A DNA stretch of 13,060 bases, from contig JADYYV010000188.1 of the NCBI GenBank assembly GCA_020853455.1, positions 1-13,060 on the forward strand, given 5' to 3'. Origin of the DNA: Alphaproteobacteria bacterium (GTDB lineage: Bacteria > Pseudomonadota > Alphaproteobacteria > Micavibrionales > UBA2020). The position numbers and the translations under genes were made by a program. This document shows positions 6,791-13,060 of the stretch, in pieces. Every line of letters starts with the position of its first letter. Position 1 is the first letter of the stretch. The notes under the pieces were generated by a model. That model did no database searches, was not told where the DNA came from, and worked only from the letters and a program-made list of their open reading frames with translations.

Positions 6791-7711
6791 TTACTTTTTC
6801 TTCTTCCGTTCTTCGCGGCGCTTGTCCGCCTCGATCCCGTACAGGCCGGTGCCTTTGGTGATCGCATCATCCGTCGGCAACAGCGTTCCTGCTTCGTATT
6901 CCGGCTTGCCGTCGAGTTCTTTATAAATCGGCGTGTAGTCGGGTTGGGTTTCGTCGAACAGCTGCTTGAAGCTGTTGATGGCGAAATAGTTGTCCTGGAA
7001 ATCGTCGATCTGGTAATGCGTCTGCAAAATGCGTTTTGCATTAAACCGGATACGGTGCGGTGAATCGCTGTCGAGCGCGAAGACGGATTCCGTGGGCGAC
7101 GACAGGATGCCCGCGCCGTAAATGCGCAGGCCCTGCGGCTCCTCGATCAGGCCGAATTCGACGGTGTACCAGTAAAGCCGCGCGAGCTTGTTGATATGAC
7201 CCAGCTTGGCGGCCTTCAGCCCGCCGCGCCCGTATTCCGCCATGTAATCGCCAAAGGTCGGGTCGGCCAAGATCGGCACATGGCCGAACAGGTCGTGGAA
7301 CACATCGGGTTCCTGAATGTAATCCAGCTGTTCCTTGCTGCGGATAAAGTTTCCGGCGGGGAAGCGGCGGTTGGCGAGCATTTCAAAAAACGGCTCGTCG
7401 GGGATCAGGCCGGGGACGGGGACGACCTGCCAGCCGGTGCGTTTCATCAAAATCTCGTTCACTTCCGAGAAGTGGGGGATGCGGTCTTCGTTGATGCCCA
7501 GCGTGGAAAGGCTGTCCATGAACATGCCGATGGCGCGGTTTTTCAGGATATCTTTCTGGCGCTTGTACAGCGTGCGCCAGACGGCGTGGTCTTCTTCGGT
7601 ATATTGCCGTTGCGGCACGGTGAAGAAGTCGAGGTTGCCGGGCGTCCAGCCCTCGGGCGATGTGTAGTGCTGCGCGGAGCTGATGCCGCGGTCTTCGACA
7701 GGATTGGCCAT
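6791..7711 (-). CDS. phhA: Phenylalanine 4-hydroxylase
   Basis: This 306-residue enzyme makes tyrosine from phenylalanine using oxygen, tetrahydropterin and non-haem iron. The catalytic core is clear: VPGLIPDEPFFEMLANRRFP (99-118), the iron-ligand stretch EPDVFHDLFGHVP (134-146) with His139 and His144, WYTVEFGLIEE (181-191) with Glu185, and YGAGILSSPTES (198-209). Its length fits the short bacterial single-domain form, without the N-terminal ACT domain of animal enzymes. The C-terminus is extended and very basic (DKRREERKKKK). The start has AAAAGGA ten bases upstream. It converges with the ADP-ribosyltransferase-like gene (six bases between stops). With HppD and the FAH-family gene it outlines phenylalanine/tyrosine breakdown. 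Confidence 0.95.
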   Translation of the reverse strand: MANPVEDRGISSAQHYTSPEGWTPGNLDFFTVPQRQYTEEDHAVWRTLYKRQKDILKNRAIGMFMDSLSTLGINEDRIPHFSEVNEILMKRTGWQVVPVPGLIPDEPFFEMLANRRFPAGNFIRSKEQLDYIQEPDVFHDLFGHVPILADPTFGDYMAEYGRGGLKAAKLGHINKLARLYWYTVEFGLIEEPQGLRIYGAGILSSPTESVFALDSDSPHRIRFNAKRILQTHYQIDDFQDNYFAINSFKQLFDETQPDYTPIYKELDGKPEYEAGTLLPTDDAITKGTGLYGIEADKRREERKKKK

Positions 7712-7776
7712 GTCACGTTTTCCTTTTGATTTCAGGGCTTCAGTTTATCGCAGCTGCCCCAAAAAACAAGCACATG

Positions 7777-7796
7777 TAATTACCATAATTATATCA
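7777..7796 (-). promoter_or_regulatory. Extended -10 promoter of phhA with overlapping inverted repeat
   Basis: Read on the minus strand, 7796-7788 gives TGATATAAT, an exact extended -10 box (TGnTATAAT). It predicts a transcript start near 7781 and a leader of about 70 bases before the phhA ATG. No good -35 is seen, which is common with extended -10 promoters. An inverted repeat TAATTA-CCA-TAATTA (7777-7782 and 7786-7791) overlaps the box and start point and could bind a regulator. The sequence is AT-rich, so chance symmetry is possible. Confidence 0.5.
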
Positions 7797-7880
7797 TATC
7801 GCAGAAAAATTTGGCATAACGAAGGTTGATTCCGGGTTGGATTATGACTAAACTTGGCGAACCAATCGGAACAGGACTTC

Positions 7881-8783
7881 ATGGGCATCTGGAACAAACA
7901 GGACAGGCTGAACAAAAAGCTGCGCGAAGCCATTTTGCGCGGCAGCTTTTCTCAGGTTCAAAACCTTGTCGATGAAGGTGCTTCGGTCGAGGATGCGCCG
8001 GGCGAGGGCAAATACCGCCCGCTGGCGCGCGCCGTGAATGAAAATATAACCGATATCGCGCGTTTCCTGCTGAGCCGTGGCGCAGAACCGAACGGTGATA
8101 ACAGCGGCGTGACAAGCTATACCGTCGTTACCCGCGCGCTCAGCCACAAAAACCGCGAGATGGCGCGCATGTTGATCGAGGCGCATGCCGATATCATGAC
8201 GCCCGACGGCGACGGAAAATCTCCCGTCCATTACGCCGCAGAACACGGCTTTGGCGATATCCTGCAACTGCTGGCGGAAAAGGGCGCGGATATGAACGCC
8301 CGCAACAGCCAGGGCAACACGCCGCTGCATATCGTCGCGCAGGCAGGCCACGCCAATATCGCCAAGCTGCTGATGGATCACGGCGCGGACCGTAACGCGA
8401 CGAATGCCAGCATGAACACGCCCGCCGATGTGGCGGAAAAAGATTACCCGCGGCTGGCCGACATGATCCGCGGCGTGCCGCCCCGCGTCGAACCCGAAGC
8501 GGGCTGGCAGATGCTGGCCGATGACGAGGTCGCGCGCGTGTCCGAAAAAGCGGGCATCAATTACCGCCTGACCGAAACTTTCAATTTCACGACGCGCATC
8601 TATACCCATATCGCGCAGAACACGAAAACCAACGCCGAAAGCCATACCATCAAGCTGTTCGACGAATTGCGCGACAGCCCCGTGCTGGATGCCGCGCGCA
8701 ACGCGCTGGCGGCGCTGGGCGGCAAGCCCGCCGACACGGCCCTGCAAAAACGCGCGCTGCCCGCGCCGGGCGCGGTGCCATGA
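7881..8783 (+). CDS. Ankyrin-repeat protein with shared C-terminal domain, copy 1
   Basis: This 300-residue protein starts MGIWNKQDR, matching MSIFNKKDR of the next gene, so the ATG at 7881 (AGGA just upstream) is preferred to an in-frame TTG at 7854. Residues ~12-198 hold ankyrin repeats. Clear ones are KSPVHYAAEHGFGDILQLLA (113-132) with EKGADMNARN, and NTPLHIVAQAGHANIAKLLM (146-165) with DHGADRN; the N-terminal ones are degenerate. Residues ~208-281 form a separate domain containing ADDEVARVSEKAGINYRLTE and FNFTTRIYTHIAQN, also found in the two following genes. The end is KRALPAPG. No signal peptide or membrane span is seen. The stop overlaps the next start (ATGA). Ankyrin repeats normally bind proteins; the partner and function are unknown. 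Confidence 0.9.
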   Translation: MGIWNKQDRLNKKLREAILRGSFSQVQNLVDEGASVEDAPGEGKYRPLARAVNENITDIARFLLSRGAEPNGDNSGVTSYTVVTRALSHKNREMARMLIEAHADIMTPDGDGKSPVHYAAEHGFGDILQLLAEKGADMNARNSQGNTPLHIVAQAGHANIAKLLMDHGADRNATNASMNTPADVAEKDYPRLADMIRGVPPRVEPEAGWQMLADDEVARVSEKAGINYRLTETFNFTTRIYTHIAQNTKTNAESHTIKLFDELRDSPVLDAARNALAALGGKPADTALQKRALPAPGAVP

Positions 8784-9715
8784 GCATCTTCAACAAAAAA
8801 GACCGCGCCACGTCGCGCCTTGGCCGCAGGCTTTATAACGGAAAGTCCATCGAACTGGTGCGCGAAGCGATCGACGACGGCGCCGATGTGAACGCGACCT
8901 ATTCGACCGACTGGGATTACAACACCATGCTCGGCTGGGCGGTCGCGCATAACCGCCCCGATGTCGTGGACCTGCTGATCGAACGCGGCGCAAAAACCGA
9001 AAACAGGAACAACAGCGATTACCATCCGCTGCTGCAGGCGACCAATGACCGCCGGCTGGAGGTGGCGCAGAAGCTGATCGATGCGGGCACCAATCTGGAG
9101 GCGGTCAATTCCAGCGGCTTTACCGCGCTGATATACGCCGCGCATGAAAACGCGCCGAAATCGCTGCAATTGCTGATCGACAGCGGCGCGAACCTTGACG
9201 CGCATGACCGCGCGGGCAATACCGCGCTGCATTATGCCGCCGTCAAGGGCTATGCGGGGCTGGTGCGCCAGTTGCTGGATGCGGGCGCCAGCCGCGACAT
9301 CCCGAACGCCAACATGAACACCGCCGCCGACCTTGCCGCGAAAGACTATCCGCGCATCGGCGACATGATCCGCGGCGTGCTTCCGCAGCTGGAAGCCGCC
9401 CAGCCCGAGGCCGCGCCCGCGACCGATGCCAACGGCTGGAAACTGACCGATGCCAGCGAAGTGGCGCGCGTGGCCGACAAGCCCGCGATTGGCTACCGCG
9501 TCACCGAAATTTTCAATTTCAGCGCGGGTCTTTACACGCAGATTGCCCGCAATCTTGAAACCAACGCCGAAAGCCAGTCGTCGAAGACTTTCGCGCAGCT
9601 GGCCGACAGCGTCGCGGTTGAAGCCGCGCGCAACGCGCTTCTGCAACTGGGCGGCGATGCCGCGCCGGTTGTGGAAAAGAAAAAACTCCCCATGCCGGGG
9701 CAGGGTGCATCATGA
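8780..9715 (+). CDS. Ankyrin-repeat protein with shared C-terminal domain, copy 2
   Basis: A 311-residue paralogue of its neighbours, coupled at both ends by ATGA overlaps (8780-8783 and 9712-9715). Ankyrin repeats span about residues 14-200, with good units at NRPDVVDLLIERGAKTE (58-74), RRLEVAQKLIDAGTNLEAVN (91-110), FTALIYAAHENAPKSLQLLI (114-133) and NTALHYAAVKGYAGLVRQLL (147-166). After an Ala/Pro/Glu-rich linker (202-217) comes the shared domain (~219-292): ASEVARVADKPAIGYRVTEI, FNFSAGLYTQIARN, then a helix ending in NALLQLGG. The C-terminus KKKLPMPGQG matches the tails of copies 1 and 3. It has the longest linker and most regular repeats of the three. Function is unknown. Confidence 0.9.
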   Translation: MSIFNKKDRATSRLGRRLYNGKSIELVREAIDDGADVNATYSTDWDYNTMLGWAVAHNRPDVVDLLIERGAKTENRNNSDYHPLLQATNDRRLEVAQKLIDAGTNLEAVNSSGFTALIYAAHENAPKSLQLLIDSGANLDAHDRAGNTALHYAAVKGYAGLVRQLLDAGASRDIPNANMNTAADLAAKDYPRIGDMIRGVLPQLEAAQPEAAPATDANGWKLTDASEVARVADKPAIGYRVTEIFNFSAGLYTQIARNLETNAESQSSKTFAQLADSVAVEAARNALLQLGGDAAPVVEKKKLPMPGQGAS

Positions 9716-10392
9716 CCATCGCAGCCGAAGCCATGTCTGCGCTGGATGCCGGAAATTATCAGGGGCTGGCCGCGTGGCTGGATCGCGGCGGCGACCTTTA
9801 TTCGCTTGCCGATAACGGCGAGACGCTGCTGCACAAGGCCGCCTATCGCGGGCATCTGCATATGGTCAAGGATTTGCTGAAACGCGGCATCACCATCAAC
9901 GTGACCGATACGAGCGGCTTTACGCCGCTGCACGAAGCCGCGCGCGCGGGCCAGTTCCTTGTCGCGGCCTATCTGCTGGAACATGGTGCGGACCCATTGG
10001 TCATCAATAAAAACGGCAATACAGCGCAGGAGCTTGCGCGCGAAAAATCGGCCGAGCTTGCCGACATGATCGCCAATGGCGGCGTGCGCCCCCGCTGGCT
10101 GGTAACGGGCGACGACGAAGTCACGCGCATCAGCCCCAAGGCGGATATCGGCTACAGGCTGACGGAAATTTTCAATTTCGGGGCGCGGTCATATGTGCTG
10201 ATCGCCCGCAACATGGTGGCGTCTGGCGAAAGCGTCACCATGAAGAATTTTTCCGATTTCAGCGAACCGCAGCTGATCGAACAGGCCGAAGACGCATTCA
10301 CGCGCCTTGGCGGTCAATTCCCCGACGGCTACAGCCAGCGAAAACTGGATAAACCAAACCTGTTACCCGGCAGCCGCCGTCTTGGCGGTTAA
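9712..10392 (+). CDS. Ankyrin-repeat protein with shared C-terminal domain, copy 3
   Basis: The shortest of the three (226 residues). Ankyrin units lie at ETLLHKAAYRGHLHMVKDLL (37-56), FTPLHEAARAGQFLVAAYLL (70-89) and NTAQELAREKSAELADMI (103-120). The shared domain (~128-201) reads GDDEVTRISPKADIGYRLTE then IFNFGARSYVLIARN and ends TRLGG. Its N-terminus lacks the NK(K/Q)DR motif of copies 1 and 2. The ATG overlaps the previous stop, with CAGGG as a weak ribosome binding site. Its last 30 bases overlap the end of the convergent FAH-family gene, and no terminator fits between them. Confidence 0.9.
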   Translation: MTIAAEAMSALDAGNYQGLAAWLDRGGDLYSLADNGETLLHKAAYRGHLHMVKDLLKRGITINVTDTSGFTPLHEAARAGQFLVAAYLLEHGADPLVINKNGNTAQELAREKSAELADMIANGGVRPRWLVTGDDEVTRISPKADIGYRLTEIFNFGARSYVLIARNMVASGESVTMKNFSDFSEPQLIEQAEDAFTRLGGQFPDGYSQRKLDKPNLLPGSRRLGG

Positions 10393-11385
10393 GGGCGCGG
10401 CTTCGTATTTATAGGGAACGACCTTCTGCTCGATCGCGCCGAAGATGGATTTTCCGGCGGCGTCCAGCATTTCAATCCTGATCGTGTCGCCGAATTTCAT
10501 GAACGGCGTCTTGCTTTCACCGCTCTCGACCTTTTCCAGCATGCGTTTTTCAACGATGCAGACATGGCCGCTGGAGCGGTCCTTGTTCGAAATCGTGCCC
10601 GACCCGATGATCGTGCCCGCGCAGAGCGGCCGCGTTTTCGCGGCATGGGCGATCAGCTGCGCGAAATCGAACACCATATCGGTGCCCGCATGGGGGCGGC
10701 CGAATGGCGCGCCGTTCCAGTCGGCATGCAGCGGCAGATGCACCTTGTTGTCTTTCCATGCCGTGCCCAGTTCTTCGGGCGTGACGGCGACGGGGGAAAA
10801 TGCGCTCGATGGCTTGGACTGGTAAAAACCGAAACCCTTCGCCAGTTCGGGCTGCGCAATCGCGCGCAGCGTCACGTCGTTCACCAGCATGATCAGCTTG
10901 ATATATTTTCCGGCATCCGATGCGGGCACGCCCATCGGCACATCGCCGGTGATGACCGCGACTTCGCCCTCGAAATCGATGCCCCATGCTTCGTTTTCAA
11001 ATGCGATATCTTCGGTCGGCGACAGGAACGCATCCGATCCGCCCTGATACATCAGCGGGTCGGTCCAGAAGCTTTCCGGCATCTCCGCACCGCGCGCCTT
11101 GCGCACCAGTTCGACATGGTTGACGTATGCGCTGCCATCCGCCCATTGATAGGCGCGGGGCAGGGGCGATGCGCAGTTTTTCGGATTGAACGCCGCAGCG
11201 TCTTTCGCGCGACCCTGTTCAAGATCGGCTGCCAGCTGTTTCAATTGCGGCGCGCATTTTTCCCAATCATCCAGCGCCGCCTGTAGCGTGGGGGCGATAT
11301 GCGCGGCGGGCGCGTATTGCGTCAGCGCCTTGTTCACCACCACCAGCTTGCCGTCGCGGGCGTGTTTGAGGGATGCGAGTTTCAT
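10363..11385 (-). CDS. Fumarylacetoacetate hydrolase family protein
   Basis: A 340-residue enzyme of the FAH superfamily, which cleaves or hydrates carbon-carbon bonds in dicarbonyl acids using a divalent metal. The metal site is visible: DFEGEVAVITG (137-147) with Glu139 and Glu141, and LVNDVTLR (167-174) with Asp170. The lysine stretch FYQSKPSSAFSP (187-198, Lys191) and the glycine-rich GTIIGSGTISNKD (257-269) are also typical. Being in an operon with hppD, it most likely ends tyrosine breakdown by splitting fumarylacetoacetate to fumarate and acetoacetate, but related enzymes act on maleylpyruvate or other acids. Its ATG overlaps the DUF559 stop by ATGA, and AAAAGGA lies upstream. Confidence 0.88.
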   Translation of the reverse strand: MKLASLKHARDGKLVVVNKALTQYAPAAHIAPTLQAALDDWEKCAPQLKQLAADLEQGRAKDAAAFNPKNCASPLPRAYQWADGSAYVNHVELVRKARGAEMPESFWTDPLMYQGGSDAFLSPTEDIAFENEAWGIDFEGEVAVITGDVPMGVPASDAGKYIKLIMLVNDVTLRAIAQPELAKGFGFYQSKPSSAFSPVAVTPEELGTAWKDNKVHLPLHADWNGAPFGRPHAGTDMVFDFAQLIAHAAKTRPLCAGTIIGSGTISNKDRSSGHVCIVEKRMLEKVESGESKTPFMKFGDTIRIEMLDAAGKSIFGAIEQKVVPYKYEAAPLTAKTAAAG

Positions 11386-11861
11386 TCTATTGTTCCTTTT
11401 GATGTCGTTGTTCTATCAGTTGGGTTTTGCGCGCCTCCCCTCTCCCTGTGGGAGAGGGTCAGGGAGAGGGCGCGTAGCACACCCTCGATATTCTCAAGAA
11501 CTTCATTGTTCCAAAACCTCAATACCTCAAACCCCTGCGCATTAATGAATTTTGTGCGTGCTTCGTCTCGCTTGCTTTCACAATGCTGTCCGCCGTCGAT
11601 TTCGATGACCAATTTCGATTTAAAGCACATGAAATCGACGAGATAAGGGCCGACCGGATATTGCCGCCGGAATTTATACGCGTCGAAACGCTTTGCCTTT
11701 ACCGCATGCCAGAAAATTTTTTCTGCGGGTGTCATCTCGTTGCGCAAGGCGCGCGCTTTTTTCTTCAGCGCGCTCGAATAAGGCCTGTTCTTCGGGAATT
11801 TCGGGCCCTCTCCCCGACCCTCCCCCATAGGGGGAGGGGGAATTTCGGGCGTTTCGCGCAT
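11382..11861 (-). CDS. DUF559 (Vsr-like endonuclease fold) protein
   Basis: A 159-residue ORF whose core is a DUF559 domain: ALRNEMTPAEKIFWHAV (38-54), FRRQYPVGPYLVDFMCF (64-80), KLVIEIDGGQHCESKRDE (83-100), then FEVLRFWNNEVLENIEGVL (111-129). The Asp-Glu-x-Asp-Gly-x-Gln-His arrangement resembles the active site of Vsr-like/PD-(D/E)XK nucleases. Nuclease activity is inferred, not proven for this family. Usual members are about 110-130 residues, so both ends look extended: the N-terminal PPPMGEGRGEGP and C-terminal LSLTLSHRERG are translations of flanking palindromic repeats. The true start may be internal. It starts four bases after the hppD stop and its TGA overlaps the FAH-family ATG. Confidence 0.8.
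   Translation of the reverse strand: MRETPEIPPPPMGEGRGEGPKFPKNRPYSSALKKKARALRNEMTPAEKIFWHAVKAKRFDAYKFRRQYPVGPYLVDFMCFKSKLVIEIDGGQHCESKRDEARTKFINAQGFEVLRFWNNEVLENIEGVLRALSLTLSHRERGGAQNPTDRTTTSKGTIE
11432..11473. repeat. GC-rich palindromic repeat, copy A
   Basis: Contains a perfect 9-bp stem CCCTCTCCC-TGT-GGGAGAGGG (11438-11446 with 11450-11458), followed by TCAGGGAGAGGGCG. Its reverse complement aligns closely with the element at 11804-11845, so the two form an inverted pair around the DUF559 core. It lies inside the 3' end of the DUF559 reading frame. Confidence 0.85.
11804..11845. repeat. GC-rich palindromic repeat, copy B
   Basis: Contains CCCTCTCCCCGA followed by a perfect 9-bp stem CCCTCCCCC-ATA-GGGGGAGGG (11818-11826 with 11830-11838). 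It is the inverted counterpart of the element at 11432-11473, differing at a few bases, several of them compensating within the stem. It lies inside the 5' end of the DUF559 reading frame, close to the hppD stop. Confidence 0.85.
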
Positions 11862-11865
11862 GTTT

Positions 11866-12942
11866 TTAAGACGCCGCCTTTTTGCTGCCGTCGTCTTTCA
11901 GCACGCCGCGGCGGATCTGGTCGTCTTCGAGGGATTCAAACAAGGCCTGGAAATTGCCTTCGCCGAATCCTTCGTTGCCCTTGCGCTGGATGATTTCGTA
12001 GAAGATGGGGCCGATGGCGTCCTTGGTGAAGATCTGGAGCAGGATGCCCTGGCCCTTGGTCGGCGCGCCGTCGAGCAGGATGTTGAGGCTTTGCAGCTTT
12101 GCCGTGTCTTCGCCATGCCCCGGCACGCGCGCGTCGAGTTTTTTGTAATAGGTGTCGAGCGTGGTCTGGAATTCCATGCCCGTGCCTTGCAGGTCGGTCA
12201 CGGTGGTGTAGATATCGTTGGTGCCGAGCGCGATATGCTGGATGCCTTCGCCGCCGTAGCGTTTCAGGAATTCCTCGATCTGCGATTTGTCGTCCGATGA
12301 TTCATTGATCGGAATGCGGATTTTGCCGCAGGGGGAGGTCATGGCTTTGGATTTCAAACCCGTGAGCTTGCCTTCGATGTCGAAATAGCGGATCTCGCGG
12401 AAGTTGAACAGGTCGGTATAAAAATCCGCCCATTTCGCCATGTTGCCGCGCATCACGTTGTGCGTCAGGTGGTCGAGATAGGTGAGGCCTGCGCCCTTGG
12501 ACGCTTTGTCGATGATGTTGAAATCGGTTTCATAGATCGAACCGTTCTTGCCGTATTTATCGACGAGGTACAGGATCGATCCGCCGATGCCTTCGATGGC
12601 GGGGATGGAGAGTTCGCCGGGGCCGACTTTGCCTTTAATTTCCTTCGCGCCCTTCGACACCGCATGGGCGAGCGCCTTGGCGGCGTCCTTCACGCGGAAT
12701 GCCATGGCGATTGCGCCGCCGCCGTGGCGTTTTTTCGCGAACTCGGTCGCTTCTGGTTCGGCGTTCAGGATGTAGTTAATGTCGCCCTGCTGCCAGAGCG
12801 TGACCTTTTTCGACTTGTGCGTGCCGGTCTTTTTAAAGCCGAGGCTGGCAAAAAGTTTTTCGAGTTTTTCCGGTTCGGTGTGGCTGTATTCCACAAACTC
12901 GAAACCGTCGGTGCCCATGGGGTTTTCGAACAGGTCGGCCAT
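11866..12942 (-). CDS. hppD: 4-hydroxyphenylpyruvate dioxygenase
   Basis: A full-length 358-residue enzyme that converts 4-hydroxyphenylpyruvate and oxygen to homogentisate and carbon dioxide, with non-haem iron. The iron ligands are visible: YLDHLTHNV (155-163, His158), GIQHIALGTNDI (233-244, His236) and IFYEIIQRKG (313-322, Glu316). GFGEGNFQALFES (325-337) is the conserved C-terminal gate region. The N-terminal half (FEFVEYSHTEPEKLEKLFASLGF) is the first of two vicinal-oxygen-chelate domains. AAAGGAG lies eight bases before the ATG. It is the first gene of a minus-strand operon with the DUF559 ORF and the FAH-family gene. The last residues (DDGSKKAAS) are poorly conserved. Confidence 0.96.
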   Translation of the reverse strand: MADLFENPMGTDGFEFVEYSHTEPEKLEKLFASLGFKKTGTHKSKKVTLWQQGDINYILNAEPEATEFAKKRHGGGAIAMAFRVKDAAKALAHAVSKGAKEIKGKVGPGELSIPAIEGIGGSILYLVDKYGKNGSIYETDFNIIDKASKGAGLTYLDHLTHNVMRGNMAKWADFYTDLFNFREIRYFDIEGKLTGLKSKAMTSPCGKIRIPINESSDDKSQIEEFLKRYGGEGIQHIALGTNDIYTTVTDLQGTGMEFQTTLDTYYKKLDARVPGHGEDTAKLQSLNILLDGAPTKGQGILLQIFTKDAIGPIFYEIIQRKGNEGFGEGNFQALFESLEDDQIRRGVLKDDGSKKAAS

Positions 12943-12972
12943 TTTGATGCTCCTTTGAATGCTGTAGGGGTG

Positions 12973-13000
12973 ATATTAATCTTTTTGCCCCTCTTTTCAA
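12973..13000 (-). promoter_or_regulatory. Probable promoter of the hppD operon
   Basis: On the minus strand TTGAAA (13000-12995) is followed after 16 bases by TAATAT (12978-12973). These match the sigma-70 consensus at 5/6 and 4/6 positions. The predicted start near 12966 leaves a leader of about 24 bases with a strong AAAGGAG. It is the best -35/-10 pair I found in the window. Confidence 0.5.
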
Positions 13001-13033
13001 GGAAAACGGCGCGCGCGGGGCGGGGTTTTGCCC

Positions 13034-13060
13034 TTATTTTTGCTTGGCTTTTTTTGCTGC
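13034..13060 (-). CDS. Possible 3' end of a lysine-rich protein gene (partial)
   Basis: Read on the minus strand from the right edge, eight codons give AAKKAKQK before a TAA at 13036-13034. A Lys/Ala-rich tail is common at the ends of chromosomal or ribosome-associated proteins, but eight codons cannot establish a gene. If real, it lies about 90 bases upstream of hppD in the same direction. Confidence 0.3.
   Translation of the reverse strand, partial: AAKKAKQK

Noticed and set aside
7844..7880. Alternative starts (ATG 7844, TTG 7854) for the first ankyrin gene
   Set aside because: ATG 7844 is in another frame; TTG 7854 would extend the protein beyond the N-terminus shared with the second copy.
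8600..9646. Long minus-strand frame of 348 codons
   Set aside because: Antisense shadow of the ankyrin genes; its repeated pattern simply mirrors the ankyrin repeats.
13001..13034. Possible terminator in the GC-rich run near the right edge
   Set aside because: AAAAC and GTTTT flank the run, but the GC core between them is not self-complementary.
1..13060. CRISPR array, tRNA or rRNA gene
   Set aside because: No regularly spaced direct repeats and no cloverleaf or ribosomal RNA-like sequence were recognised on either strand.

Overview
The window looks like chromosomal DNA from a GC-rich alphaproteobacterium. This rests on strong G/C preference at third codon positions, AGGA-type ribosome binding sites, frequent four-base ATGA gene overlaps and several families of dispersed palindromic repeats. 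The genus cannot be read from the sequence. The ankyrin proteins, the ADP-ribosyltransferase-like protein and the tyrosine-breakdown genes would fit a host- or prey-associated lineage, but that is inference.

Left part (1-1612): the tail of an unidentified gene, a three-hairpin dispersed repeat, a class I SAM-dependent methyltransferase, and two small coupled membrane-protein genes. Positions 1620-3470 form an AT-rich island unlike its surroundings. It holds one reverse transcriptase gene on the minus strand (YRDD active site, long helical C-terminus, no intron or integrase) plus about 260 bases of AT-rich non-coding DNA upstream. This resembles the single-gene 'unknown group' or defence reverse transcriptases (DRT).

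Middle part (3471-7711): a 20-bp-stem hairpin in the leader of a HisC-type aminotransferase gene; then, 5 bp after hisC, a membrane-anchored protein of unknown function; then, behind a perfect 8+8 bp palindrome, a 432-residue protein whose first ~180 residues look like an ADP-ribosyltransferase (His, Tyr and Glu motifs). Convergent to it is phenylalanine 4-hydroxylase (phhA).

Right part (7712-13060): divergent from phhA is a run of three ATGA-overlapping ankyrin-repeat genes. All three carry the same C-terminal domain of about 74 residues, which I do not recognise. Convergent to these, on the minus strand, is a tyrosine-catabolism operon: hppD (4-hydroxyphenylpyruvate dioxygenase), a DUF559 endonuclease-like ORF framed by an inverted pair of GC-rich palindromic repeats, and a fumarylacetoacetate hydrolase-family gene. 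PhhA makes tyrosine from phenylalanine, an aminotransferase (possibly the HisC-like one) would give 4-hydroxyphenylpyruvate, HppD makes homogentisate, and the FAH-family enzyme would act near the end. Homogentisate dioxygenase and maleylacetoacetate isomerase are not in the window.

The best candidates for something undescribed are the shared domain of the ankyrin operon, the ADP-ribosyltransferase-like gene with its palindromic control region, the reverse transcriptase island, and the repeat-framed DUF559 cassette.
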